Positions 1-8,571 are shown, counted from the stretch's first letter. The stretch is 21,860 nt of DNA from Winogradskyella sp. (GCA_030149115.1 JASBSE010000060.1:1-21860); one strand, 5' to 3'. The notes: generated by a model not told the origin, from the letters alone. Made by a program: numbers and translations.

Positions 1-14
1 TTAAATAAATAACG

Positions 15-22
15 TAATTTTG
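15..22 (+). promoter_or_regulatory. Candidate -7 promoter box of lysS
   Basis: TAATTTTG matches the Bacteroidota -7 consensus TAnnTTTG and ends 21 bases before the lysS ATG, implying a leader of roughly 15 bases. The partner -33 element (TTG) would lie outside the window, so only half of the promoter can be judged. There is no Shine-Dalgarno sequence between it and the start, which is normal for this phylum. Confidence 0.55.
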
Positions 23-43
23 CCGTCTTAAATGAATTAAAAA

Positions 44-1732
44 ATGCAACTTTCAGAACAAGAATTAGTAAGACGTCAAAAGTTAGAAAAACTTCGTGCT
101 TTAGGGATTAATCCTTATCCAGCCGATTTATATCCTGTTACGCACACTTCCAAACAGATAAAATCTGATTACAAGGAAGGTAAACAGGTAGTTATAGCTG
201 GTCGTCTTATGGCTATTAATGTTCAAGGAAAGGCTTCTTTTGCACAGTTACAAGATAGCGAAGGACGTATTCAAGTCTATTTTAACAGAGATGAAATTTG
301 CCCAGGCGAAGACAAGTCGTTGTATAATGATGTTTTTAAAAAATTAATTGACTTAGGCGATTTTATTGGTATTGAGGGCGAATTGTTCACCACCAAAGTT
401 GGTGAAAAAACAGTAATGGTAAAGCAGTTTAAACTGTTGAGCAAAGCCTTAAAACCATTACCTATTCCAAAACAAAAAGACGGAAAAACCTACGATGCTT
501 TTACAGATCCTGAGCAACGTTACAGACAACGTTATGCAGATTTGGCTGTAAATCCGCACGTAAAAGATGTGTTTGTAAAGCGTACAAAATTGTTTAACGC
601 TATGCGTCAGTTTTTTAATGATGCTGGTTATTTTGAGGTTGAAACACCAATCTTACAACCAATCCCTGGTGGTGCAGCTGCAAGACCGTTTGTAACGCAT
701 CACAACACTTTGGATATTCCGCTGTATATGAGAATCGCAAACGAGCTATACTTAAAGCGTTTAATCGTTGGTGGTTTTGAAGGTGTGTATGAGTTCTCTA
801 AAAACTTCCGTAACGAAGGCATGGACCGAACTCATAATCCAGAGTTTACAGCAATGGAAATCTATGTAGCCTACAAGGATTACAACTGGATGATGGATTT
901 CTGCGAAAAGTTACTAGAGCATTGTGCCATTGCAGTTAATGGAACTTCTGAAGCGACGTTTGGCGAACATAAGATTAACTTTAAAGCTCCTTACAAGCGT
1001 ATTTCTATGCGTGATTCTATTTTAGAATTCACAGGTTTTGATATCTATGATAAAACCGAAGTTGAAATTAGAACTGCCGCTAAAGACATGGGTATTGAAG
1101 TTGATGACACTATGGGTAAAGGTAAGCTGATCGATGAGATTTTTGGAGAAAAGTGTGAAGGCAACTACATACAACCAACATTTATTACAGACTACCCAAA
1201 AGAGATGAGTCCGTTGTGTAAAGAGCATAGAGAAAATCCTGAGTTAACAGAACGTTTTGAACTTATGGTTTGCGGTAAGGAAATCGCCAATGCGTATTCT
1301 GAGCTTAATGACCCAATAGATCAGCGTGAGCGTTTTGAGCATCAATTAAAACTAGCTCAAAAAGGTGATGATGAAGCTACAGAGTTTATTGATTTTGATT
1401 TCTTACGTGCTTTAGAATACGGAATGCCACCAACTTCTGGAATGGGAATAGGAATGGATCGATTGATTATGTTCTTAACCAACAATCAGAGTATACAAGA
1501 GGTATTGTTCTTCCCACAGATGCGACCAGAGAAGAAAAAAGTGGATTTAAGCGATAACGAAAAAGTCATTTTTGAAATTCTTAAAAAAGCGCAACGTATG
1601 GACTTAAACGAACTCAAAGCACAATCTGGACTGAGCAACAAGGGTTGGGATAAAGGCATTAAAGGCTTAGGAAAACACGGCTTAACGAAAGTTGAAAAGA
1701 CTGATGAAGGGCTGTTTGTTGAGATTGTTTAA
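44..1732 (+). CDS. lysS: Lysyl-tRNA synthetase, class II
   Basis: Charges tRNA-Lys with lysine in the cytoplasm using ATP. The order is typical: an N-terminal OB-fold anticodon-binding domain (about residues 48-135, with GRLMAINVQGKASFAQL), then the class II catalytic core with motif 2 at about 255-270 (FRNEGMDRTHNPEFT) and motif 3 at 466-478 (GMGIGMDRLIMFL). The core normally ends soon after the FPQMRPE segment (about 490-496), giving proteins near 500 residues. Here about 60 more residues follow (about 502-562), looking like a small helical, winged-helix-like domain (LKAQSGLSNKGWDKGIKGLGKHGL). As far as I recall, this tail is common in Bacteroidota LysRS, so it is probably not a fusion artefact. 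The gene stands alone between its own promoter box and a strong terminator. Confidence 0.97.
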   Translation: MQLSEQELVRRQKLEKLRALGINPYPADLYPVTHTSKQIKSDYKEGKQVVIAGRLMAINVQGKASFAQLQDSEGRIQVYFNRDEICPGEDKSLYNDVFKKLIDLGDFIGIEGELFTTKVGEKTVMVKQFKLLSKALKPLPIPKQKDGKTYDAFTDPEQRYRQRYADLAVNPHVKDVFVKRTKLFNAMRQFFNDAGYFEVETPILQPIPGGAAARPFVTHHNTLDIPLYMRIANELYLKRLIVGGFEGVYEFSKNFRNEGMDRTHNPEFTAMEIYVAYKDYNWMMDFCEKLLEHCAIAVNGTSEATFGEHKINFKAPYKRISMRDSILEFTGFDIYDKTEVEIRTAAKDMGIEVDDTMGKGKLIDEIFGEKCEGNYIQPTFITDYPKEMSPLCKEHRENPELTERFELMVCGKEIANAYSELNDPIDQRERFEHQLKLAQKGDDEATEFIDFDFLRALEYGMPPTSGMGIGMDRLIMFLTNNQSIQEVLFFPQMRPEKKKVDLSDNEKVIFEILKKAQRMDLNELKAQSGLSNKGWDKGIKGLGKHGLTKVEKTDEGLFVEIV

Positions 1733-1760
1733 TCGCTAAAAGAGCCACAGAATATATATA

Positions 1761-1790
1761 AAAGGATTTATCGGAAGATAAATCCTTTTT
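1761..1790 (+). terminator. Rho-independent terminator of lysS
   Basis: A perfect 12-base-pair stem (AAAGGATTTATC at 1761-1772 with GATAAATCCTTT at 1777-1788) closes a GGAA tetraloop and runs into a T tract. It starts 28 bases after the lysS stop. The A tract on the left arm is weaker, so it mainly serves the + strand. Confidence 0.88.
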
Positions 1791-1883
1791 ATTTAAAATC
1801 AATACACATTTCATTTTACAACTTGCTGATTTCAGCTTTTTTACTATTTTCACAATCGCTATGAATCAGTCACTTATTAAAAA

Positions 1884-3134
1884 ATGAAAAAACTTACCTT
1901 TTTAATCTTAACATTTTTCGTTGTTCTGTCTTGTAACAATGATGATGACACAGTAGCTGCATGCTTAGAAATAACTAATGTTACTGCAAACAATATTACC
2001 ACTTCTTCTGCAACAATTAATTGGACAGACCCTAATGAAGGAAGTTCTTATGTTATAGAATATGGCGTGTCTGGTTTTGTTTTGGGCTCTGGCTCTACAG
2101 TTGATGTAACAACGACATCCACAACTTTATCTAGCTTAGAAGCGGAAACAACTTACGATGTTTATATTATGGCTATTTGCTCTACGAATAACACAAGTTT
2201 ATATTCAGAAGTCTTAAGTTTTACAACAGAAACGCTACCTGTAGTACCAGAGTTTAGACCTAATCTTTCTGAATTGAATTTATTTTCAGGTAATCTTGGA
2301 GATTTAAACATATCATCAAAAGCGTTTAAATATGAACTTAACACACCATTATTTACGGACTATGCGCACAAACAACGCTTAATTGCCTTACCTGAAAACA
2401 CAACGTTGCAATACGACGGTGATGGTTTACCTATTTTTCCAGACAACACTGTTATTGCCAAAACTTTTTACTACAATGTTGATGAGCGCGATTTATCGCT
2501 TGGAAGAATAATTATTGAAACCCGTGTACTCATAAAAATTAACGGATTATGGGAAACTGGTGATTACAAATGGAATGCAGCACAAAATGAAGCTACATTA
2601 GATTTAAATGGTAGTATAGTTCCTGTAACCTGGATAGATGTTGAAGGTGCAACCAACTCATCAAATTACAAAATACCATCCAATACAGACTGTTTTACAT
2701 GTCATAACACTTTCGATGTTACAACGCCAATAGGCCCAAAGCTCAGAAACATGAATTTTGTAGTTAATGGTGTAAATCAACTCGATGATTTTATCAATAA
2801 TCAACACTTAACCGGAGTATCAGGTAGCTCCGAAGTTTCTTCTACAATTAATTGGCAAGATGCCTCTGTACCTCTCGAAGATAGAGCCAGATCTTATTTA
2901 GATATCAACTGTGCGCATTGCCATATAGAAGGTGGTAATTGTGGCAACCAGTCTATCTTAAGATTGGCTTACGAGACTTCTTTGAACGATTCTAAAATAG
3001 CTGAAAGAAAGGTTAGTATTTCTCTTAGAATCTCAGAATATAATGAAGGATTTAGCATGCCTTACATTGGAACAACTATGATTCACTCAGAGGGAGTAGA
3101 GCTTATTAGGGATTACTTAGATACACTGGAGTAA
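1884..3134 (+). CDS. Fibronectin III-like, di-haem (CXXCH) lipoprotein
   Basis: A predicted outer-membrane or periplasm-facing lipoprotein: residues 1-16 form a signal peptide ending in a lipobox (VLSC, Cys17) followed by an Asn/Asp-rich spacer. Residues about 29-117 resemble a fibronectin type III domain. The rest (about 125-416) carries two CXXCH motifs, CFTCH at 270-274 and CAHCH at 343-347, which fit two covalently bound c-type haems. It ends in a cytochrome-like tail (MPYIGTTMIHSEGVELIRDYL) in which Met392 could be an axial ligand. The layout resembles the TIGR03806/HNE_0200-type family of putative di-haem proteins; no reaction is established for it and the link is from memory. It is flanked by the lysS terminator and the promoter of the next gene, so it is probably transcribed alone. 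A weak promoter (TTG at 1823-1825, TATTTTCA at 1845-1852) lies upstream. Confidence 0.8.
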   Translation: MKKLTFLILTFFVVLSCNNDDDTVAACLEITNVTANNITTSSATINWTDPNEGSSYVIEYGVSGFVLGSGSTVDVTTTSTTLSSLEAETTYDVYIMAICSTNNTSLYSEVLSFTTETLPVVPEFRPNLSELNLFSGNLGDLNISSKAFKYELNTPLFTDYAHKQRLIALPENTTLQYDGDGLPIFPDNTVIAKTFYYNVDERDLSLGRIIIETRVLIKINGLWETGDYKWNAAQNEATLDLNGSIVPVTWIDVEGATNSSNYKIPSNTDCFTCHNTFDVTTPIGPKLRNMNFVVNGVNQLDDFINNQHLTGVSGSSEVSSTINWQDASVPLEDRARSYLDINCAHCHIEGGNCGNQSILRLAYETSLNDSKIAERKVSISLRISEYNEGFSMPYIGTTMIHSEGVELIRDYLDTLE

Positions 3135-3165
3135 TAAAAAAACTTGCGTTAAAAAAATTATAAAA

Positions 3166-3229
3166 TCGGTTTTAGAATTGAAAGATTCTTAACAGAATCC
3201 TTATTTTCATGCAAATTTTTTAAAACCGA
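3166..3229 (+). repeat. Nested inverted repeats over the promoter/leader of the metalloprotease gene
   Basis: The outer arms TCGGTTTTA (3166-3174) and TAAAACCGA (3221-3229) are perfect 9-base complements. Inside them, GATTCT (3184-3189) and AGAATC (3194-3199) form a second hairpin around TAAC. The inner repeat lies between the proposed -33 and -7 boxes and the right outer arm ends 6 bases before the GTG start. There is no T tract after the outer stem, so it does not look like a terminator of the upstream gene; an operator or leader structure is possible. Confidence 0.5.
3178..3209 (+). promoter_or_regulatory. Candidate promoter of the metalloprotease gene
   Basis: TTG at 3178-3180 is followed after 21 bases by TATTTTCA (3202-3209), an imperfect match to TAnnTTTG. 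The same octamer occurs upstream of the preceding gene at 1845-1852, also about 20 bases after a TTG. Predicted from spacing and similarity only. Confidence 0.35.
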
Positions 3230-3235
3230 CTTAAA

Positions 3236-5722
3236 GTGAAGCGACTATCCATTAAGCTACTTTTTGTAGCTTCTGCTTTTTTAGCATTTTCTTGTTCTAC
3301 AGCTAAAAAAGCCAGTAAATCTAAAAAGACTGATGCCACAGCAATGGCTAAACCTGCTGGAAAGAAACCTGGCAAAAATGACCCAAAACCTTACAGTAAA
3401 GTAATTACTAAAGACGCCAAAAGTGACACAGGTCTCTTTACAGTGCACTCTGTAGATGATAAATTCTACTACGAAATACCAGATTCTCTTTTTGACAGAG
3501 AAATGTTAATGGTAACTCGTATTGCTAAAACTGCAAGCGGACTTGGTTTTGGTGGCGGAAAGCAAAACGAACAAGTTTTACGCTGGGAAAAGAAAGGCAA
3601 AAAGGTAGTACTTCGTGTAGTATCTTACAATGTTACAGCTGCCGATTCTCTACCTGTTAACGAAGCGGTAAAAAACTCTAATTTTGAGCCTGTACTGTTT
3701 ACATTTCCTATACAAGCCTATAGCAAGGATTCTACAAGTACTGTTATAGACGCTACACCGTTATTTGAGAAAGATGTAAAATCACTAGGCCTTCCTCAAT
3801 TTAGAAGAAGACCATACAAAGTTACCAGATTAGAAAGTGATAAATCTTTTATTGAAACCATTAAAAGTTATCCTAGAAACATTGAAGCACGTCATGTAAA
3901 AACATATGCTGCTGGTTCACCTCCGTCTAACTGGAGTACAGGAAGTATTTCTATAGAAATTAACAACTCTATGATTTTACTACCAGACAACCCTATGAAA
4001 CGTCGTTACTTTGACGAGCGCGTTGGCTGGTTTACAAGTGGTACTACTGATTATGGTTTAGAAGATCAAAAAAGTGAAACCTTAACTTACCTAGACCGAT
4101 GGAGACTTGAGGTTAGAGATGAGGATATTGAAAAGTTTAAACGAGGAGAATTAGTAGTTCCTAAAAAACAAATCGTTTATTACATCGATAGAGCTACACC
4201 TGAAAAGTGGAGAAAATACATTAAACAAGGTATTGAAGATTGGCAGGTTGCTTTTGAAGCTGCTGGTTTTAAAGAAGCAATCATTGCTAAAGATCCACCA
4301 TCTGTTGAAGAAGATCCTGAGTGGAGTCCAGAAGACGTACGTTATTCTGTAGTACGTTATTTGGCATCTCCGATTCCTAACGCAAACGGACCTCACGTAA
4401 GTGATCCTAGAACTGGTGAAATTTTAGAAAGTGACATTAACTGGTACCATAATGTAATGTCTTTATTACGTGGTTGGTTCTTTGTACAGACTGCTGCTAT
4501 TAATCCAGATGCACAGAGTCCACAGTTTAAAGATGAAGTTATGGGACGTCTTATCCGTTTTGTTTCAGCTCACGAAGTTGGACATACTTTAGGATTACCA
4601 CATAACATGGGAAGTAGTGTTGCTTATCCTGTTGAAAAACTTAGAGATGCTGAGTTTACTAAAAAATATGGTACAGCACCATCTATAATGGACTACGCAC
4701 GTTTCAACTACGTAGCTCAGCCTGGTGACGAAGGTGTTGCTTTAATGCCTAATATTGGTGTTTATGATAAATATGCTATTGCTTGGGGTTACAAACCTAT
4801 CTTAGATAAAACTGCTGAAGAAGAAAAAGAAATCCTTAACCAATGGATTACTGAACATGCAGGCGACCCAATGTATCGTTTTGGTCACCAACAAGTTGGT
4901 GATATCCACGATCCGAGTTCTCAAACTGAAGATCTAGGTGACAACGCAATGCTTGCCAGTGAGTATGGTATTAAAAACTTAAAGCGTATTGTTCCTAATT
5001 TAATTGAATGGACAACTGAAGCGGGTGAAGATTATGATGACTTAGATGAAATGTATGGCCACGTGGTATCTCAGTTTAACAGATATATGGGACACGTATC
5101 TAATAACATTGGTGGTGTTTACGAACACTACAAAACAGCAGATCAAGAAGGTGTAGTTTACACTCCGGTACCAAAAGCTCACCAAAAAGAAGCAATGCAA
5201 TTTATCCAAGATAATTTATTTAGCACACCAGAGTGGTTGTTAGATAAAGATATCTTTGATCGTATTGAGTACTCTGGTTCTGTAGAGCGTATACGTGCTT
5301 TACAGGCAAGAACACTAAATAACATTTTAAGTTTAGGTAAAATGCAACGTTTAACTGAAGCACATACATATGACAGTAAAGCATACGCTTTAACTGACAT
5401 GATGAGCGATTTACGCAAAGGTGTATGGAGTGAATTACGTACAGGAAAGAAAATAGATACTTACAGACGTAATCTTCAACGCGCACACATAGATCGTTTA
5501 GCATATTTAATGACTGCTGAAAACCAAAGCGGAAGATCACCTAGCCCTTACATGAAAGCTACAGCTGTTAATACCAGTCAATCTGATATTAGAGCAGTTG
5601 TAAGAGCAGAATTAAAGACTTTACGAAGTCAATTACGTTCTGCAAGAGGTGGAGATAGCATGAGTAGAATTCACATTGCTGACGCGATAGAGCGTATCAA
5701 TAATATTTTAGATCCTAAATAA
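3236..5722 (+). CDS. Zinc-dependent metalloprotease lipoprotein (DUF5118/DUF5117/DUF4953 type)
   Basis: A putative metzincin-like peptidase anchored as a lipoprotein: residues 1-19 are a signal peptide, Cys20 is the lipobox cysteine (LAFSC), and a Lys/Ala-rich linker follows. The extended zinc site HEVGHTLGLPH is at 446-456 (HExxHxxGxxH), with the catalytic Glu at 447, followed by a downstream SIMDYARF segment that fits the metzincin Met-turn. The regions before and after correspond in my judgement to DUF5118 (about 55-105), DUF5117 (about 110-300) and a C-terminal DUF4953-like domain. Its 828 residues match the family's usual length. The start is GTG: the only nearby upstream ATG (3209) is in frame but hits a TAA four codons later. 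The substrate is unknown. It is transcribed alone between its own promoter and a terminator. Confidence 0.92.
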   Translation: MKRLSIKLLFVASAFLAFSCSTAKKASKSKKTDATAMAKPAGKKPGKNDPKPYSKVITKDAKSDTGLFTVHSVDDKFYYEIPDSLFDREMLMVTRIAKTASGLGFGGGKQNEQVLRWEKKGKKVVLRVVSYNVTAADSLPVNEAVKNSNFEPVLFTFPIQAYSKDSTSTVIDATPLFEKDVKSLGLPQFRRRPYKVTRLESDKSFIETIKSYPRNIEARHVKTYAAGSPPSNWSTGSISIEINNSMILLPDNPMKRRYFDERVGWFTSGTTDYGLEDQKSETLTYLDRWRLEVRDEDIEKFKRGELVVPKKQIVYYIDRATPEKWRKYIKQGIEDWQVAFEAAGFKEAIIAKDPPSVEEDPEWSPEDVRYSVVRYLASPIPNANGPHVSDPRTGEILESDINWYHNVMSLLRGWFFVQTAAINPDAQSPQFKDEVMGRLIRFVSAHEVGHTLGLPHNMGSSVAYPVEKLRDAEFTKKYGTAPSIMDYARFNYVAQPGDEGVALMPNIGVYDKYAIAWGYKPILDKTAEEEKEILNQWITEHAGDPMYRFGHQQVGDIHDPSSQTEDLGDNAMLASEYGIKNLKRIVPNLIEWTTEAGEDYDDLDEMYGHVVSQFNRYMGHVSNNIGGVYEHYKTADQEGVVYTPVPKAHQKEAMQFIQDNLFSTPEWLLDKDIFDRIEYSGSVERIRALQARTLNNILSLGKMQRLTEAHTYDSKAYALTDMMSDLRKGVWSELRTGKKIDTYRRNLQRAHIDRLAYLMTAENQSGRSPSPYMKATAVNTSQSDIRAVVRAELKTLRSQLRSARGGDSMSRIHIADAIERINNILDPK

Positions 5723-5741
5723 TCTGAAATAAATAACATTC

Positions 5742-5775
5742 AAAAAAAGGCTTCAAGTTAATTGAAGCCTTTTTT
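5742..5775. terminator. Bidirectional terminator between convergent genes
   Basis: GGCTTCAA (5749-5756) pairs with TTGAAGCC (5762-5769) around a five-base loop, with seven As on the left and six Ts on the right. The stem therefore ends in a T tract on both strands and can stop both the metalloprotease transcript and the convergent membrane-protein operon. The core stem resembles that of the terminator at 11825-11857. Confidence 0.88.
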
Positions 5776-5830
5776 ATTATCTAAGTCTGACTTAAAATAG
5801 CTGTATTAGCATTCAAAAACACATTACCTA

Positions 5831-6400
5831 TTATTCATTATCTCTTTCTATGTAATACGTTATTGGTTTATCGTTTATGTAGACATCTTTTAAGACAGCT
5901 TTCCCATTTTTAACAGCAACTAAAGCATAAGTCTCACTTTTATTGTTGCCTTGTCTGTTATATTTTCTGTAAATATCTTCAGCTGGTTTAGCCTTAGATT
6001 CCTCCATATAAAACCGATCAAAAGGTAATTCAAAATTAACAGTATTTGAATTCCCATAATTCCAACTAACTGTTGCTTTTACATAATCTCTGTCAGTAGA
6101 CTTTTGCTCCTTGCTCACACTATGAACTCTAGCAAAGCCTAAACCATCTTTTTCAAGATAAACGAGAATTGTTTCTCCTTGTTCCCAGGTTGTATCATTG
6201 GTTTTAGCTGAATCCATTTCATAGTTTAAGGTGATGTACTTTCCTCTAAATGGATCATTTGGGTCAACGGGTTGTGTTTTAAACTTATAGGTAACACCTG
6301 CTTCTAAAACATTTTCTCTGTCAAAAATCATTTTTGCTGGTACAAATAATTGCACCAATACCATGACTAAGAATAATATAAATATGTGTATAGTTTTCAT
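5831..6400 (-). CDS. GDYXXLXY-domain membrane-anchored protein
   Basis: A 189-residue protein with one N-terminal hydrophobic segment (about 5-22) and a polar remainder, so probably an inner-membrane protein with an extracytoplasmic domain. The sequence DPFRGKYITLNY (49-60) matches the motif that names the GDYXXLXY family (PF14345), with Lys in place of Asp. Family members commonly sit next to DUF2157 proteins, as here: the gene begins 20 bases after the end of the DUF2157 gene. No biochemical function is known to me. Last gene of the six-gene - strand operon, ending before the bidirectional terminator. Confidence 0.88.
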   Translation of the reverse strand: MKTIHIFILFLVMVLVQLFVPAKMIFDRENVLEAGVTYKFKTQPVDPNDPFRGKYITLNYEMDSAKTNDTTWEQGETILVYLEKDGLGFARVHSVSKEQKSTDRDYVKATVSWNYGNSNTVNFELPFDRFYMEESKAKPAEDIYRKYNRQGNNKSETYALVAVKNGKAVLKDVYINDKPITYYIERDNE

Positions 6401-6420
6401 ATGTTTAAATTTTCAGGTTT

Positions 6421-7707
6421 CTAACGATTTAATTCTTTCTTCTTTTTTAGCATAATATAATTGGTTAAGAAAAATCCAAATCCTACCGCTACGAAAAGAA
6501 GTCCTTTAACTTCAAAACCTATATCTATATCAAAAAAGCGACAGACTATAACTGAGGTTACTATCAACAAACCGTAATTAAGGACACTAAACCTAAATGT
6601 ATCTGCACCTATTTTAATAGCTGAAAGCCCTAGAACTAAAAGGAGAATATTGGTTAAAACAGTAGCTACAATGGCATTTGCTATGCCAATAAAGAATATA
6701 ATCGCAACAATTAAAAAGACATATTGAAACAGATTAAAGCTTTCTGCTTTTTCTTTCTTTTTGGTATACAGTAAAATCATAAATGCTAATACAAATAAAA
6801 CAGTAGCAATTAGCATTTCTTGAGTATACATGGCTATTGAAGCCAATACTAAAATCTCATCCCAAACAATATTGAAAGATAAAATGATTAACAAAACAAC
6901 AGCTCCTAACGATCCTACAACAGTAAAGCTATTGCGCCTTAACTGTTGATTTTTGTAAATAGGTAATTTACCTAGATTATAAAAAACACCAAACAGCATA
7001 GCATACATTAAAAAGCCAACAGGCCAATTACTACTTATAAAAGCACCCAGAACAACAGTAAAACTTATAGTATAAAGCCAATTAAAGATAGATGTTGAAT
7101 TAGCAAGAGGTGATGTTTTGAGCAACTTTAAGTAAAATGGAAGTGTTGCTAAAATAAAGACTAAATACAACCAAGGAGTCTTATTCTCATATCCAAAATC
7201 GTATCCTAACTCGCAAGCATAATAACTTGCAAATACAACAATCAGAATTGACACTGCTTTAGAATTGAGCAGATAAATTAAGGGTAATGCCAGTACTATC
7301 CATGTAAACAAAAAGCTACCTAAATCACCAGGAATATTATAAATCTGACTCACCAGTGCAATAGATGCTCCAATCGCGAAAAAGAGAAACGTACCTGAAG
7401 ATTCCTTCCATACCTGACTTTTCTCTTTATAAATAGAGTAACCTGATACTAGTTGTGCAATAACAAGTGGTATAAATGCAAAAACGGTTTTTATTAATCT
7501 TGATAAATTATCCCAATTATGCGCTAGAATTAGAATAATGCCCAACCCAACTAATGTAGCACCCAACACTCCAAATACTGTGAACAGCCTATTAGGCTGG
7601 CTATCTTCCTTGGATTTATAATATGCTGTAATATTTGTAGCAACTTCTTGAGAAATTATATTGTTCTCTAAAAGTTCTGATATATCGTTTAACAGTTTTG
7701 ATTTCAT
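6421..7707 (-). CDS. DUF2157 polytopic membrane protein
   Basis: A 428-residue protein. The first 40 residues are polar and helical (LLNDISELLENNIISQEVATNI), a typical DUF2157 (PF09925) N-terminus. After it come about a dozen hydrophobic segments, starting with a segment rich in Gly and Leu around residues 44-64 and the AHNWDNLSR stretch often seen in the family. It ends in a Lys-rich cytoplasmic tail. Function unknown; a transport or envelope-stress role is guesswork. It starts 11 bases after the small 89-residue gene and is followed by the GDYXXLXY gene, a pairing widely seen in Bacteroidota. Confidence 0.88.
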   Translation of the reverse strand: MKSKLLNDISELLENNIISQEVATNITAYYKSKEDSQPNRLFTVFGVLGATLVGLGIILILAHNWDNLSRLIKTVFAFIPLVIAQLVSGYSIYKEKSQVWKESSGTFLFFAIGASIALVSQIYNIPGDLGSFLFTWIVLALPLIYLLNSKAVSILIVVFASYYACELGYDFGYENKTPWLYLVFILATLPFYLKLLKTSPLANSTSIFNWLYTISFTVVLGAFISSNWPVGFLMYAMLFGVFYNLGKLPIYKNQQLRRNSFTVVGSLGAVVLLIILSFNIVWDEILVLASIAMYTQEMLIATVLFVLAFMILLYTKKKEKAESFNLFQYVFLIVAIIFFIGIANAIVATVLTNILLLVLGLSAIKIGADTFRFSVLNYGLLIVTSVIVCRFFDIDIGFEVKGLLFVAVGFGFFLTNYIMLKKKKELNR

Positions 7708-7718
7708 ACCCTTTAAAT

Positions 7719-7988
7719 TTATCTATGAGGAAATAATAGCAGATTTAGAGCTATTAGAGTTAAAGCCATAATTACAAAAGCTCTCCTTTTTGTCTTTTCA
7801 TTTTTCTTCTTATTGTAATATAATGAATAAACTATTGCCATTATTATACTAACCAGAACAAGAAAAGGAATTGTAATTACTATTATTAAGGAAGCTCCAC
7901 CGCCAGCGACAGGAAGAATTTCTAATAATGGGATAGTTAAAAATCCTAATAGGATTAATATTATACTTTTTATATCATCTAATTTCAT
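7719..7988 (-). CDS. Small three-helix membrane protein, unknown
   Basis: An 89-residue protein I do not recognise. It has three hydrophobic stretches (about 8-25, 31-57 and 70-86), the second separated from the third by a Lys/Arg-rich loop (NKKKNEKTKRR), which places that loop in the cytoplasm by the positive-inside rule. A GGG motif lies between the first two helices. The start ATG is followed closely by the DUF2157 gene (11-base gap), suggesting co-translation. The 71-base gap upstream contains a hairpin. Confidence 0.72.
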   Translation of the reverse strand: MKLDDIKSIILILLGFLTIPLLEILPVAGGGASLIIVITIPFLVLVSIIMAIVYSLYYNKKKNEKTKRRAFVIMALTLIALNLLLFPHR

Positions 7989-8007
7989 TTCTTTTCGAAT
8001 TTAAAAC

Positions 8008-8033
8008 CTCGCAGCTCTAAACCAACCTGCGAG
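8008..8033 (-). terminator. Hairpin within the membrane-protein operon (possible attenuator)
   Basis: CTCGCAG (8008-8014) and CTGCGAG (8027-8033) are perfect 7-base complements with a 12-base loop. Read on the - strand, the stem is followed by GGTTTTAAA, only four Ts, so it would be at most a weak or partial terminator. It fills the widest gap of the operon and could instead protect an mRNA end. Confidence 0.4.
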
Positions 8034-8059
8034 ATTTTGGGTTACTAACTAACCAATCA

Positions 8060-8539
8060 TCAAAACAAAAAAATCATGTATATGATGATGCCCTCTGCAA
8101 TGCCTGTAACAATAGACATACCTAAAATGTCTTTAATTTTGCTTCGAAGAAAAAACACTGTACTTAGTATAGCAATTATACCTGCTAAAAGAATTTCTAG
8201 AGCATCTATCCTAGAAAGCAAAAACGTTATTCCGGTAAAGGATACTGTTATCCCCAAGGTTATTAATCCAAATTTCACAATCTCTTGCTTAGTATAATTA
8301 CCCTCTATAAAACCCTTTCTTAAATCCCTTAAAATGGAAAGGATAAATAGCAACGGAACAACTGATAGAAAAGGCGCAAAAATGACCTTTATACCTTTAA
8401 CAACACTTAAGTTATTATAGAAGAAAAAAGCTATGGCTGTAAATGCTAACAGACCTGTAACTATTATAGTCTGATATGTAAAAAGTTGCTCCCTCTTACC
8501 TGAGTTGGTTTGATTTTTAGTAGTTTTAATGATATTCAT
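8060..8539 (-). CDS. Multi-pass membrane protein, unknown
   Basis: A 159-residue protein of no family I can name. After a polar, Lys/Asn-rich start (1-20) come about five hydrophobic segments, roughly at 25-42, 52-69, 90-108, 112-130 and 140-158, with a charged cytoplasmic-looking loop (LRDLRKGFIEGNYTKQE) at about 71-87. It lies 32 bases after the 155-residue gene, and its size and layout resemble that neighbour, so both may be old duplicates, though I cannot align them convincingly. Probably an inner-membrane component of the same operon. Confidence 0.7.
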   Translation of the reverse strand: MNIIKTTKNQTNSGKREQLFTYQTIIVTGLLAFTAIAFFFYNNLSVVKGIKVIFAPFLSVVPLLFILSILRDLRKGFIEGNYTKQEIVKFGLITLGITVSFTGITFLLSRIDALEILLAGIIAILSTVFFLRSKIKDILGMSIVTGIAEGIIIYMIFLF

Positions 8540-8571
8540 AATATTAAAGTTTGATGATTTTACAATTAGTT

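Noticed and set aside
1022..1228. 68-codon - strand frame within lysS
   Set aside because: Lies opposite the conserved catalytic core of LysRS; no independent support.
3209..3223. ATG upstream of and in frame with the metalloprotease GTG start
   Set aside because: It meets an in-frame TAA after four codons, so it cannot be the start.
5220..5540. 106-codon open frame on the - strand inside the metalloprotease gene
   Set aside because: Antisense to a well-supported gene, with no promoter, no family resemblance and atypical composition; a chance frame.
8076..8297. 73-codon + strand open frame opposite the 159-residue membrane protein
   Set aside because: The - strand product has coherent transmembrane segments and operon placement; the + frame has neither.
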